Assembly: GCF_008704715.1 (NCBI RefSeq)
Contig: NZ_CP023689.1
Span: 7,936,001-8,000,000, forward strand
Reading direction: 5' to 3'
DNA from: Streptomyces chartreusis
Lineage (GTDB): Bacteria; Actinomycetota; Actinomycetes; Streptomycetales; Streptomycetaceae
DNA: 64,000 bases
Part shown: positions 9,453 through 18,187 of the stretch, in pieces
Layout: each line of letters begins with the position of its first letter
Numbering within the stretch: the stretch's first letter is position 1
Position numbers and translations under genes: made by a program
Notes under the pieces: generated by a model
The model's database searches: none
Told to the model about the DNA's origin: nothing
What the model saw: only the letters and a program-made list of their open reading frames with translations

Positions 9453-10214
9453 TCACTTCTCTTTCAGGGCGCGGAACCCCTTCAGCGTAGTCTCACCGGT
9501 CACCGGGAGATCCGCCCCTCCGGTCTCCGCCGCGGAGAGAGCCCTGACGGAGAGGTCGTCCTCCGCTGTCGCGGCCGGGCGGCCGACGGCCATGGTCGTG
9601 TCCGGGAGGGACGGCGGGTTCTCCACCGCCCACAACCGCGCCGGGCTCGACGTCGTGTCCCGCACGGTGGCCCGGTCGGCCCCGGGCACGGTGTCCCACC
9701 GGCGCAGATCGACGCTCAGTCCCACCCCCACGGCCTTCAGCACCGCCTCCTTGCGGGTCCAGCAGCGATAGAAGCCGAGCAGCCGCTCCCGCGGGTCGGT
9801 GAACCCCTCCAGCCAGGCGGCCTCCGCCGGGGCGAGCGTGTCACGGCCGAGGCCCGGCAGGTCGACCGGCCGGTGCGTCTCGATGTCCACCCCGACGGCG
9901 GCCGTGCTCACCGCCAGGGCGCCGTGGCGCTCCGCACGGCTCAGGCTGATCCACAGGGACGTCTCGGGCCACACCACCCGAGGCGGCCCGTGGCCGGGAT
10001 CCCCGCATCCGGGGCAGGGGCGGTTCCCCAGCACGATGTCGCCGCCCGGCACCCCGAGCAGCTCCCCGAGGACCGTCCGCACCGCCACCCGGGCCGCCGT
10101 GTAGTACGACCCCAGGGGCTCCCGCAGCGCCGCGGCCCGCCGTCGCTCCGCCTCGCCGAGTACGTCATGATGAGGGACGTCCTCGGCGGACCAGAGCCAG
10201 ATCGACGTGGCCAT
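9453..10214 (-). CDS. Sfp-type 4'-phosphopantetheinyl transferase
   Basis: 253 residues from ATG 10214. It carries both family signatures: GVDIE (Mg-binding Asp and Glu) in the middle and WTRKEAVLKA about 45 residues later. These enzymes move the phosphopantetheine arm of CoA onto a serine of acyl or peptidyl carrier proteins, activating fatty acid, polyketide or nonribosomal peptide synthases. A CPGCGDPGHG segment (residues about 67-76) is typical of actinobacterial members. No carrier-protein or synthase gene is nearby, so it is probably a general-purpose housekeeping activator. The in-frame extension upstream overlaps the infC leader and is not supported. Confidence 0.85.
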   Translation of the reverse strand: MATSIWLWSAEDVPHHDVLGEAERRRAAALREPLGSYYTAARVAVRTVLGELLGVPGGDIVLGNRPCPGCGDPGHGPPRVVWPETSLWISLSRAERHGALAVSTAAVGVDIETHRPVDLPGLGRDTLAPAEAAWLEGFTDPRERLLGFYRCWTRKEAVLKAVGVGLSVDLRRWDTVPGADRATVRDTTSSPARLWAVENPPSLPDTTMAVGRPAATAEDDLSVRALSAAETGGADLPVTGETTLKGFRALKEK

Positions 10215-10560
10215 GCGGCCGACCCTAACCGCCCGGTGAGCGGTCCTTGCAAAATTTGGTACGCTGGTTCTCGACCGGTCGGTCATGTACCGACCCACAA
10301 GTGGAGGCTCCGAACTCCCACCTGATCGTCCCTCGGGACGGCGGGTCACCCCGGTCAGGCGGCCACCATCGTTCCGTACGGACGATGGAGCCGTCCGAAA
10401 TCGCGCCCCGCGATCATCGCGGCGGTGCTCCGGTAGTGCTTGGAGCCCCGCCTGTGATCGTCCGGGGCATTTTTTGTGCTTCGGCGCGGTTAGGTCTGTC
10501 GAAAAGAGACATACGCGGCTGTCCGCCAGACCGCCGTGTGGTGCTAACCGAGGAGGATCC
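10215..10560 (+). other. infC leader region
   Basis: About 345 bp with no convincing gene. It should contain the divergent promoter of the phosphopantetheinyl transferase and the promoter and leader of infC. A candidate -10 (TACGCT, 10260-10265) lies near the left side, and an attenuator-like hairpin with a U-tract lies at 10445-10475. A purine-rich Shine-Dalgarno (AGGAGG, 10551-10556) precedes the ATC start of infC. Confidence 0.5.
10445..10475 (+). terminator. Intrinsic terminator/attenuator hairpin in the infC leader
   Basis: The arms GCCCCG (10445-10450) and CGGGGC (10463-10468) pair perfectly and are followed by A and six T (10470-10475), a rare true U-tract in this GC-rich DNA. It lies inside the leader, 85 bp before the infC start, so it is better read as an attenuator or leader control element than as the end of an upstream gene, because the upstream gene is on the other strand. 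Confidence 0.6.
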
Positions 10561-11235
10561 ATCAGCGCCGAGCCCCGCATCAACGACCGGATTCGCGTTC
10601 CCGAGGTGCGACTTGTCGGTCCCAGTGGCGAGCAGGTGGGCATCGTCCCGCTGGCCAAGGCACTGGAGCTTGCGCAGGAGTACGACCTGGACCTGGTCGA
10701 GGTCGCGGCGAACGCCCGTCCGCCTGTGTGCAAGCTCATGGACTACGGGAAGTTCAAGTACGAGTCGGCCATGAAGGCCCGTGAGGCGCGCAAGAACCAG
10801 GCGCACACGGTCATCAAGGAGATGAAGCTCCGGCCGAAGATCGACCCGCACGACTATGACACCAAGAAGGGTCACGTCGTCCGGTTCCTCAAGCAGGGCG
10901 ACAAGGTCAAGATCACGATCATGTTCCGTGGTCGCGAGCAGTCCCGGCCCGAGCTGGGCTACCGACTGCTGCAGCGGCTCGCGACGGACGTCGAGGACCT
11001 CGGGTTCGTGGAGTCGAACCCGAAGCAGGACGGCCGCAACATGATCATGGTTCTCGGTCCGCACAAGAAGAAGACCGAGGCGATGGCCGAGGCCCGCCAG
11101 GCGCAGGAAGCCCGCAAGGCAGACGCGAAGGCCAACCCCGGCAAGTCGCAGAACGCCGCGGAGTCCGAGGTGGCCACGGAGTCCGAGGACGCCGTGGAGA
11201 CCGAGGCACCTGCCGAGGCTTCCGCCGAGGCGTGA
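10561..11235 (+). CDS. infC: Translation initiation factor IF-3
   Basis: 224 residues. The conserved core (AEPRINDRIRVPEVRLVG, then QVGIVPLAKALELA and KLMDYGKFKYE, then the C-terminal domain with VEDLGFVESNPKQDGR) is unmistakable. The start is the non-standard codon ATC at 10561, four bases after AGGAGG; no ATG or GTG fits the conserved N-terminus. Rare AUU/AUC starts on infC are a known autoregulatory device, because IF-3 rejects them. The C-terminal tail of about 40 residues is Glu/Ala-rich, as in other Streptomyces IF-3 proteins. It heads the infC-rpmI-rplT operon. Confidence 0.95.
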   Translation: MSAEPRINDRIRVPEVRLVGPSGEQVGIVPLAKALELAQEYDLDLVEVAANARPPVCKLMDYGKFKYESAMKAREARKNQAHTVIKEMKLRPKIDPHDYDTKKGHVVRFLKQGDKVKITIMFRGREQSRPELGYRLLQRLATDVEDLGFVESNPKQDGRNMIMVLGPHKKKTEAMAEARQAQEARKADAKANPGKSQNAAESEVATESEDAVETEAPAEASAEA

Positions 11236-11347
11236 TCCCGGGGGACATCCAGTCCCCAGGACGTAATCGATATACGAGCGACGCTCCACCTGTGCCCGGT
11301 TTCACGACCGGGCACCGGAGCGCCACCCACGAGGAGAGAACGGCGCT

Positions 11348-11542
11348 ATGCCGAAGAACAAGTCGCACAGCGGTGCCAGCAAGCGCTTCAAGATCACCGG
11401 CTCCGGCAAGGTGCTCCGTGAGCGCGCCGGCAAGCGCCACCTGCTCGAGCACAAGTCGTCCCGCGTGACGCGCCGCCTGACCGGCAACGCCGAGATGGCC
11501 CCGGGCGACGCCGCGAAGATCAAGAAGCTTCTCGGCAAGTGA
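11348..11542 (+). CDS. rpmI: Large ribosomal subunit protein bL35
   Basis: 64 residues and very basic (PKNKSHSGASKRFKITGSGK...RLTGN), full length for bL35. ATG 11348 follows GAGGAGAG by about 9 bases. It sits between infC and rplT in the classic operon order. The 112-bp gap to infC contains only the RBS and nothing else I recognise. Confidence 0.96.
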   Translation: MPKNKSHSGASKRFKITGSGKVLRERAGKRHLLEHKSSRVTRRLTGNAEMAPGDAAKIKKLLGK

Positions 11543-11653
11543 CGTCGGGCGCGGACCGGAACGCATCGGTCCTCGCGCCTGACCTCCGACCGGGACCCAA
11601 TCGATACCGGGTCGTGTGAGTCCAACCACGGCCCCGCTACAAGGAGTTAAAAA

Positions 11654-12037
11654 GTGGCACGCGTCAAGCGGGCAGTCAACGCCCACAAGAAGCGCCGGGC
11701 GATCCTCGAGGCGGCCTCCGGCTACCGCGGTCAGCGTTCGCGCCTGTACCGCAAGGCCAAGGAGCAGGTCACCCACTCGCTGGTCTACAACTACAACGAC
11801 CGCAAGAAGCGCAAGGGTGACTTCCGCCAGCTGTGGATCCAGCGCATCAACGCCGCTGCCCGCGCCAACGGCATCACGTACAACCGCTTCATCCAGGGTC
11901 TGAAGGCCGCCAACGTCGAGGTCGACCGCAAGATCCTCGCCGAGCTGGCCGTCAACGACGCGAACGCGTTCGCCGCGCTCGTCGAGGTCGCCCAGAAGGC
12001 GCTGCCGAGCGACGTCAACGCCCCGAAGGCGGCGTGA
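11654..12037 (+). CDS. rplT: Large ribosomal subunit protein bL20
   Basis: 127 residues starting at GTG 11654, preceded by AAGGAG. The N-terminus ARVKRAVNAHKKRR and the GYRGQRSRLYRKAKEQV segment are diagnostic. bL20 is a primary assembly protein of the 50S subunit and in some bacteria represses this operon. A strong hairpin lies 33 bp after the stop. Confidence 0.96.
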   Translation: MARVKRAVNAHKKRRAILEAASGYRGQRSRLYRKAKEQVTHSLVYNYNDRKKRKGDFRQLWIQRINAAARANGITYNRFIQGLKAANVEVDRKILAELAVNDANAFAALVEVAQKALPSDVNAPKAA

Positions 12038-12070
12038 CGCTGCGACGGCGCTGAGCCGACGTGACTGAAG

Positions 12071-12101
12071 GGACCCGCAGGCCGAGAAGGTCTGCGGGTC
12101 C
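12071..12101 (+). terminator. Terminator after infC-rpmI-rplT
   Basis: The perfect 10-bp arms GGACCCGCAG (12071-12080) and CTGCGGGTCC (12092-12101) flank an 11-base loop, followed by TGTTGTTCG. It lies between rplT and the methyltransferase and most likely ends the ribosomal-protein transcript. Confidence 0.7.
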
Positions 12102-12138
12102 TGTTGTTCGTGACTCCCGGAACTCCAAGGTGAAGCCC

Positions 12139-12987
12139 ATGCCCCCCGTCAGCCCCGAGCTGATCTCCCCCCGTTCCCCTCGCGTCTCCGCCGCCCGGCG
12201 GCTCGCCAAGCGGAACTTCCGGAGCAAGGAGCGGCTGTTTCTCGCCGAGGGACCGCAGGCCGTGCGGGAGGCGGCGGCCCACGAAGCCACGCTCGTGGAG
12301 CTGTTCACCACCGTCGAGGCCGCGGAGCGCTACGCCGACATCGTCGCGGAGGCCCGGGCCGCCGGGGCCCGGGTGCACCTCGCCGACGAGCAGGTGATCG
12401 CCGACATCTCCACCACCGTCACACCGCAGGGCCTCGTCGGCGTCTGCCGGTTCGTCGACACCCCCTTCGAGGAGATCCTCGCCGCCCGGCCCAGGCTCGT
12501 CGCCGTGCTCGCGCACGTGCGCGACCCCGGGAACGCCGGGACCGTGCTGCGCTGCGCCGACGCCGCCGGCGCCGAGGCCGTCGTCCTCACCGACGCCTCC
12601 GTCGACCTGTACAACCCCAAGGCCGTACGGGCCTCCGTCGGCTCCCTGTTCCATCTGCCCGTCGCCGTCGGCGTGCCCGTCGAGCGGGCCGTGGCCGGAC
12701 TCCAGGAGGCCGGGGTGCGCATTCTCGCCGCCGACGGTGCCGGCGACCGCGACCTCGACGACGAGCTCGACAAGGGGAGCATGGGCGGGCCGACCGCCTG
12801 GGTGTTCGGGAACGAGGCATGGGGGCTCCCGGAGGAGACCCGCGCGCTGGCCGACGCCGTCGTGCGCGTCCCGATCCACGGGAAGGCCGAGAGCCTGAAC
12901 CTCGCCACCGCCGCGGCCGTATGTCTGTATGCGTCGGCCCGTGCACAGCGCGCCTCCGGAGGGTGCCGCAGCGTCACCGAGAGCTAG
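12139..12987 (+). CDS. SpoU/TrmH-family RNA 2'-O-methyltransferase
   Basis: 282 residues from ATG 12139. The N-terminal substrate-binding domain (residues about 12-110) precedes a SPOUT knot domain with the three motifs HVRDPGNAGTVLRCADAAG (motif 1), WVFGNEAWGLPEE (motif 2) and VPIHGKAESLNLATAAAV (motif 3). It uses SAM to methylate a ribose of rRNA or tRNA. Its place immediately after rplT is conserved in Streptomyces. An upstream in-frame GTG would put the start inside the terminator, so ATG 12139 is chosen. Confidence 0.88.
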   Translation: MPPVSPELISPRSPRVSAARRLAKRNFRSKERLFLAEGPQAVREAAAHEATLVELFTTVEAAERYADIVAEARAAGARVHLADEQVIADISTTVTPQGLVGVCRFVDTPFEEILAARPRLVAVLAHVRDPGNAGTVLRCADAAGAEAVVLTDASVDLYNPKAVRASVGSLFHLPVAVGVPVERAVAGLQEAGVRILAADGAGDRDLDDELDKGSMGGPTAWVFGNEAWGLPEETRALADAVVRVPIHGKAESLNLATAAAVCLYASARAQRASGGCRSVTES

Positions 12988-13040
12988 TAGGGTGACCAGC
13001 TCGGGGGCCCCTCAGCCGTCGTGAGAGGTGGGGTACGGGG

Positions 13041-14177
13041 ATGAGTGTCGGCACGAGCAGCGCACCGGGAGCACAACAGGTGCCGCGGCCGTCCGCGTCC
13101 CGGACCGGTGACCCCGCCGACCTCGGCTTCGACCCCGACGACCTGCCCGACGGCCTCGTCGTCGCCGACGAGCAGGGGCACGTCATCTGCTTCAACGCCG
13201 CCGCCGAGCGCATGACCGCCGTCCGCGCCGCCGACGCCCTCGGGCAGCGCCTGGAGAAGGCCCTGCCGCTGGAGGATCTGGAGGGCCGCCGCTGGTGGCA
13301 GCTGACCGATCCCTACGGCGGACTGGCCATCAGGCGCCGGCAGCCCGAGCGCAACCTGCTGCTGCCCGGCGGGCGCGAGGTGCTGGTCTCCGCGCGCTAC
13401 GTCCGCACCGAGCCGACCGGGCCCGTCCACCGCGTCGTCGTCTCGCTGCGCGACACCGAGGCCCGCCGCCGCACCGAGCGCAGTCACGCCGAGCTGATCG
13501 CGACCGTCGCCCACGAGCTGCGCTCCCCGCTGACCTCGGTCAAGGGCTTCACCGCCACGCTCCTCGCCAAGTGGGAACGCTTCACCGACGACCAGAAGCG
13601 GCTGATGCTGGAGACCGTCGACGCCGACGCCGACCGCGTCACCCGCCTCATCGCCGAGCTGCTCGACATCTCGCGCATCGACAGCGGACGCCTCGAGGTG
13701 CGCCGCCAGCCCGTCGACATAGGCGCGGCCGTGGGGCGGCACATCCAGGCGTACGTCGCCGCCGGCCAGGTCGCCGACCGGTTCCTGCTGCGCATCGAGC
13801 AGCCGCTGCCCGCCCTGTGGGCCGACCCCGACAAGATCGACCAGGTGCTCAGCAACCTCATCGAAAATGCCGTGCGGCACGGCGACGGAACGGTCACCAT
13901 TGACATCACGGCCACGGAGTCCCCCCGAGAGGGCGAGGACACCGGCACGTCGGTCACAGTGAGCGACGAGGGGCCCGGCATCCCGGAGGAGTCCATGAAC
14001 CGCGTCTTCACCCGCTTCTGGCGGGGCAGCAAGCGCGGCGGCACCGGCCTCGGGCTCTACATCGTCAAGGGCATCGTCGAGGCCCACGGCGGCACCATCA
14101 CGGTCGGCCGCGCCCCCGGCGGCGGCGCGCAGTTCCGATTTACGTTGCCCGTGGCGGCACCGGCCTTCATGGCCTGA
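13041..14177 (+). CDS. Soluble PAS sensor histidine kinase
   Basis: 378 residues with no transmembrane segment. A PAS domain (residues about 32-140, LPDGLVVADEQGHVICFN) precedes HisKA with the phosphoacceptor His158 in VAHELRSPLTS. The ATPase domain follows, with the N-box NLIENAVRH, G1 DEGPGIP and G2 GTGLGLYIV. No response regulator gene is adjacent, so it is an orphan kinase sitting between the methyltransferase and pheS. It presumably senses a cytoplasmic cue. Confidence 0.9.
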   Translation: MSVGTSSAPGAQQVPRPSASRTGDPADLGFDPDDLPDGLVVADEQGHVICFNAAAERMTAVRAADALGQRLEKALPLEDLEGRRWWQLTDPYGGLAIRRRQPERNLLLPGGREVLVSARYVRTEPTGPVHRVVVSLRDTEARRRTERSHAELIATVAHELRSPLTSVKGFTATLLAKWERFTDDQKRLMLETVDADADRVTRLIAELLDISRIDSGRLEVRRQPVDIGAAVGRHIQAYVAAGQVADRFLLRIEQPLPALWADPDKIDQVLSNLIENAVRHGDGTVTIDITATESPREGEDTGTSVTVSDEGPGIPEESMNRVFTRFWRGSKRGGTGLGLYIVKGIVEAHGGTITVGRAPGGGAQFRFTLPVAAPAFMA

Positions 14178-14311
14178 AGCACCACGGGCGCATTCGCATA
14201 CCCCGACCCCGTTAGACTCGGCCATTGGCACCTTTGCGTCCAAAACCAGAGACGAAGCGTCTCCAGGTCGAGACGGGGCACTCAGCCAGCCAATCGGAAG
14301 CACGGGAAGAG

Positions 14312-15433
14312 ATGTCGGCACCGAATAAGTCGTACGACCCTGTAGAGGTCGAGGCCCTGAAACCGGATGAGATCGAGCGGATGCGGGACGAGGCGCTCGC
14401 CGCCTTCGCCGCCGCGGACTCCCTCGACGCGCTCCAGGAGGCCAAGGTCGCCCACACCGGCGGCACCTCCCCGCTGGCCCTCGCCAACCGCGAGATCGGC
14501 GCCCTGCCCCCGCACGCCAAGGCCGAGGCCGGCAAGCGGGTCGGGCAGGCCCGTGGCGCGGTGAACAAGGCACTCGGCGCCCGCCAGGCCGAGCTGGAGG
14601 CCGAGCGCGACCAGCGCGTGCTGGTCGAGGAGGCGGTGGACGTCACGCTGCCGTACGACCGCGTACCGGCCGGCGCCCGCCACCCGCTCACCACGCTCTC
14701 GGAGCGCATCGAGGACATCTTCGTGGCCATGGGCTACGAGGTGGCCGAGGGCCCCCAGGTCGAGGCGGAGTGGTTCAACTTCGACGCCCTCAACATCGGC
14801 CCGGACCACCCGGCGCGCGGCGAGGCGGACACCTTCTTCGTGCAGGGCCCGGACGGCGGCACCGAGTCCGGTGTCGTGCTGCGCACCCACACCTCGCCGG
14901 TGCAGATCCGCTCGCTGCTCAGCCGTGAGCTGCCGGTCTACGTGATCTGTCCCGGTCGCGTGTACCGCACCGACGAGCTGGACGCCACCCACACCCCGGT
15001 CTTCCACCAGGTCGAGCTGCTCGCCGTGGACGAGGGCCTCACCATGTCGGACCTCAAGGGCACCCTGGACCACATGGTCCAGTCCCTGTTCGGCGAGGGC
15101 ATGAAGACCCGGCTGCGGCCGAACTTCTTCCCCTTCACCGAGCCCAGCGCCGAGATGGACATGCTCTGCTACGTCTGCAAGGGCGAGTCCGTGGGCAACC
15201 CCGACCGGCCCTGCCGTACCTGCTCCTCCGAAGGCTGGATCGAGCTCGGCGGCTGCGGCATGGTCAACCCGCGGGTCCTCACCGCCTGCGGCGTGGACCC
15301 GGAGAAGTACAGCGGCTTCGCCTTCGGGTTCGGCATCGAGCGGATGCTGATGTTCCGCCACAACGTCGAAGACATGCGAGACATGGTCGAGGGTGACGTC
15401 CGGTTCACCCGGCCGTTCGGGATGGAGATCTGA
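14312..15433 (+). CDS. pheS: Phenylalanyl-tRNA synthetase alpha subunit
   Basis: 373 residues from ATG 14312. An N-terminal coiled coil (residues 20-95) is followed by the class II catalytic core: RTHTSPVQIR (motif 2 region), PGRVYRTDELDATHTPVFHQVE and the C-terminal motif 3 FGFGIERMLMFRH. It charges tRNA-Phe with phenylalanine as an alpha2-beta2 enzyme. Its stop overlaps the pheT start (TGATG). A longer reading frame back to 14225 adds a non-conserved stretch. Confidence 0.96.
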   Translation: MSAPNKSYDPVEVEALKPDEIERMRDEALAAFAAADSLDALQEAKVAHTGGTSPLALANREIGALPPHAKAEAGKRVGQARGAVNKALGARQAELEAERDQRVLVEEAVDVTLPYDRVPAGARHPLTTLSERIEDIFVAMGYEVAEGPQVEAEWFNFDALNIGPDHPARGEADTFFVQGPDGGTESGVVLRTHTSPVQIRSLLSRELPVYVICPGRVYRTDELDATHTPVFHQVELLAVDEGLTMSDLKGTLDHMVQSLFGEGMKTRLRPNFFPFTEPSAEMDMLCYVCKGESVGNPDRPCRTCSSEGWIELGGCGMVNPRVLTACGVDPEKYSGFAFGFGIERMLMFRHNVEDMRDMVEGDVRFTRPFGMEI

Positions 15434-17946
15434 TGCGGGTCCCGCTTTCTTGGCTGCGGGAGTACGTCGACCTGCCGGCGACGGAGACCGGGCGCGACGT
15501 CCAGGCCAAGCTCATTTCCGCCGGTCTCGAGGTCGAGACCGTCGAGCAGCTCGGCGACGGCCTCAAGGGCCCCCTCGTCGTCGGCCAGGTGCTGACCATC
15601 GAGGAGCTGACGGAGTTCAAGAAGCCGATCCGCTTCTGCACCGTCGACGTCGGCCACGCCAACGGTACCGGCGAGCCCCAGGAACTCATCTGCGGCGCCC
15701 GTAACTTCCAGGTCGGCGACAAGGTCGTCGTGGTCCTCCCGGGCGCCGTGCTGCCCGGCGGCTTCTCGATCAGCGCCCGCAAGACCTACGGCCGCACGTC
15801 CCACGGCATGATCTGCTCCAGCAGCGAGCTGGGCATGGGCGACGACGGTACGCACGGCATCATCGTGCTGCCCCCGGAGACCGAGGTCGGCAAGGACGCC
15901 ATCGAGCTCCTTGAGCTGGTCGACGAGGTCCTGGACATCGCCGTCACCGCCAACCGCGGCGACTGCCTGTCCATCCGCGGCGTCGCCCGCGAGACCGCCA
16001 TCGGCTACGGCCTGCCGCTGCGCGACCCGGCGCTCCTCGACGTGCCCGGCCCGAACGCCTTCGGCTACCCGGTGCAGGTCTCGGACCCCATGGGCTGCGA
16101 CCGCTTCACCGCCCGCACGGTGACCGGCCTCAGCCCCGAGGCCCGCTCGCCGATCTGGCTCCAGCGGCGCCTGCAGAAGGTCGGCATGCGCCCGATCTCG
16201 CTCGCCGTCGACGTCACCAACTACGTGATGATGGAGCTCGGCCAGCCGCTGCACGCCTATGACCGCAACCTGGTCCAGGGCACCATCGGTGTGCGCCGCG
16301 CAGAGGAGGGCGAGAAGCTCGTCACCCTCGACGACGTCGAGCGCAAGCTCCACTCCGAGGACCTCGTCATCACCGACGACCGCGGCCCCATCGGCCTCGC
16401 GGGCGTCATGGGCGGCGCCAACACCGAGATCGCCGACCACGAGGACGTCGAGAACGCGTCCACCGCGGTCGTCATCGAGGCCGCCCACTTCGACCAGGTC
16501 GCCATCGCGCGTACGGCCCGCCGGCACAAGCTGTCCTCCGAGGCGTCCCGTCGCTTCGAGCGCGGCGTCGACCCGGCTGCCGCCGCCGCGGCCGCCCAGC
16601 GCACCGTCGACCTGCTGGTGCTGCTCGCGGGCGGCACCGCCGACGCCGGTGTCACCGAGGTCGTCACGCCGTCCGCGCCGCACACCATCACCGTCCCGGC
16701 CAACCACCCGGACAAGGTCGCGGGCGTCGAGTACGGCCGCGAGACCGTCGTACGCCGGCTCCAGCAGATCGGCTGCGACGTCTACGGGCAGGACGAGCTG
16801 ATCGTCACCGTGCCGTCCTGGCGGCCCGACCTCCTCGAGCCGAACGACCTGGCCGAAGAGGTCATCCGGCTGGAGGGCTACGAGAACCTGCCCTCCACGC
16901 TGCCCAAGCCGCCGTCCGGCCGCGGCCTGACCCACCGTCAGCGCCTGCACCGCCGCGTCGGCCGTGCGCTGGCCGGGGCCGGCTACGTCGAGGCGCCGAA
17001 CTATCCCTTCGTCAGCGAGCAGGTCTTCGACCAGCTCGGCCTGGCCGCCGACGACCCGGCCCGCCGTGTCGTGAAGCTGGTCAACCCGCTCAACGACGAG
17101 GAGCCCGCGCTGCGCACGTCGCTGCTGCCGGGTCTGCTCGGCGCGCTGCGGCGCAACGACGGACGGGGCTCGCACGAGCTGGCGCTCTTCGAGACCGGGC
17201 TGATCTTCCTCCCGAACGAGAAGCGGGGCACCGCCGGGCACCTGGCGGTCGACCGCCGCCCGACCGACGAGGAGCTCGCCGCGCTCGACGCCGTGCTGCC
17301 CGAGCAGCCGCGGCACGTGGCCGTCGTCCTCGCCGGTGCGCGTGAGCAGGCCGGCTGGTGGGGCGCCGGGCGTCCGGCCGACTGGGCCGACGCCATCGAG
17401 GCGGCCCGGCTCGTGGCCCGCGAGGCCGGTGCCGAGCTGATCGTGCGCGGCGGCCAGTACGGGCCGTGGCACCCCGGCCGGTGCGCCGAGCTCGCCGTGG
17501 CCCTGGACGGCACGGAGACGGTCGTCGGTCACGCGGGCGAGCTGCACCCCCGGGTGCTCAAGGCCCTCGGTCTGCCGGCGCGCACCTGCGCGATGGAGCT
17601 GGACCTGGACGCCCTGGAGCGGGTCGGCGACGGCACGCCCCAGGCGCCGAGCATCTCCACCTTCCCGGTGGCCACCCAGGATGTGGCCCTCGTCGTGGAC
17701 AAGCCGGTGCCGGCCGCCGAGGTGGAGGACGCGCTGCGTGAGGGCGCGGGTGAACTCCTCGAAGCCATCCGCCTGTTCGACGTGTACGTCAACGACGAGC
17801 AGCTCGGCGACGGCAAGAAGTCGCTCGCGTACGCGTTGCGCTTCCGCGCGGGGGACCGGACGCTGACGGTTGACGAGGCTTCGGCTGCTCGGGATGCGGC
17901 GGTTGCCCTGGCGGGCGAGCGTACGGGTGCCGTGCTGAGGGGCTGA
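15433..17946 (+). CDS. pheT: Phenylalanyl-tRNA synthetase beta subunit
   Basis: 837 residues, full length. An N-terminal tRNA-binding (EMAP-like) domain covers residues 38-150, followed by B3/B4 editing domains (GVMGGANTEI region), B5, the core B6/B7, and the C-terminal anticodon-binding ferredoxin fold (ISTFPVATQDVALVVD). The B3/B4 domain removes mischarged tyrosine. ATG overlaps the pheS stop, which gives coupled translation at the needed 1:1 ratio. A strong hairpin at 18126-18151 ends the operon. Confidence 0.96.
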   Translation: MRVPLSWLREYVDLPATETGRDVQAKLISAGLEVETVEQLGDGLKGPLVVGQVLTIEELTEFKKPIRFCTVDVGHANGTGEPQELICGARNFQVGDKVVVVLPGAVLPGGFSISARKTYGRTSHGMICSSSELGMGDDGTHGIIVLPPETEVGKDAIELLELVDEVLDIAVTANRGDCLSIRGVARETAIGYGLPLRDPALLDVPGPNAFGYPVQVSDPMGCDRFTARTVTGLSPEARSPIWLQRRLQKVGMRPISLAVDVTNYVMMELGQPLHAYDRNLVQGTIGVRRAEEGEKLVTLDDVERKLHSEDLVITDDRGPIGLAGVMGGANTEIADHEDVENASTAVVIEAAHFDQVAIARTARRHKLSSEASRRFERGVDPAAAAAAAQRTVDLLVLLAGGTADAGVTEVVTPSAPHTITVPANHPDKVAGVEYGRETVVRRLQQIGCDVYGQDELIVTVPSWRPDLLEPNDLAEEVIRLEGYENLPSTLPKPPSGRGLTHRQRLHRRVGRALAGAGYVEAPNYPFVSEQVFDQLGLAADDPARRVVKLVNPLNDEEPALRTSLLPGLLGALRRNDGRGSHELALFETGLIFLPNEKRGTAGHLAVDRRPTDEELAALDAVLPEQPRHVAVVLAGAREQAGWWGAGRPADWADAIEAARLVAREAGAELIVRGGQYGPWHPGRCAELAVALDGTETVVGHAGELHPRVLKALGLPARTCAMELDLDALERVGDGTPQAPSISTFPVATQDVALVVDKPVPAAEVEDALREGAGELLEAIRLFDVYVNDEQLGDGKKSLAYALRFRAGDRTLTVDEASAARDAAVALAGERTGAVLRG

Positions 17947-17973
17947 TCGCCGCGGGACTGTGTCGTCCGCCGG

Positions 17974-18027
17974 CTGCGGGTTTCGTCGTGGCTGGTCGCG
18001 CAGTTCCCCGCGCCCCTTGTGGGGGGA
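17974..18027 (+). repeat. Dispersed Streptomyces palindromic repeat, copy 1
   Basis: Contains GTCGTGGCTGGTCGCGCAGT directly followed by the TCCCCGCGCCCCTT half. The same element recurs at 19171-19215 (reverse), 27074-27121, 51065-51108, 58360-58411 (degenerate, reverse) and 61714-61768 (reverse). Intergenic, between pheT and its terminator. Confidence 0.75.
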
Positions 18028-18125
18028 TGCCCCCCACACCCCCTATCGGCCCGTTGTGGTTACCTCACTCGATGGGGTGACTTCTCGGGATGATCTGGTA
18101 CTTCCGGACTATCTGCCGACAGAAT

Positions 18126-18151
18126 CGGACCGGCCTTTCGAGGCCGGTCCG
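18126..18151 (+). terminator. Terminator after pheST
   Basis: A perfect 11-bp stem, CGGACCGGCCT (18126-18136) with AGGCCGGTCCG (18141-18151), and a TTCG tetraloop, followed by TTCTGCTTTGT. It ends the pheS-pheT transcript and implies that the phosphatase gene starts after it. Confidence 0.75.
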
Positions 18152-18187
18152 TTCTGCTTTGTCAGGGCCTATTGGGGGACCATCGGC

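Noticed and set aside
14178..14311. T-box or peptide attenuator before pheS
   Set aside because: No T-box core sequence, no Phe-rich leader peptide and only a short GAGACG/CGTCTC stem.
15169..18039. A 956-codon open frame on the - strand opposite pheT
   Set aside because: It is an antisense shadow: the composition is Val/Gly/Arg-rich as expected from the complement of a GC-biased gene, and pheT on the + strand is unmistakable.
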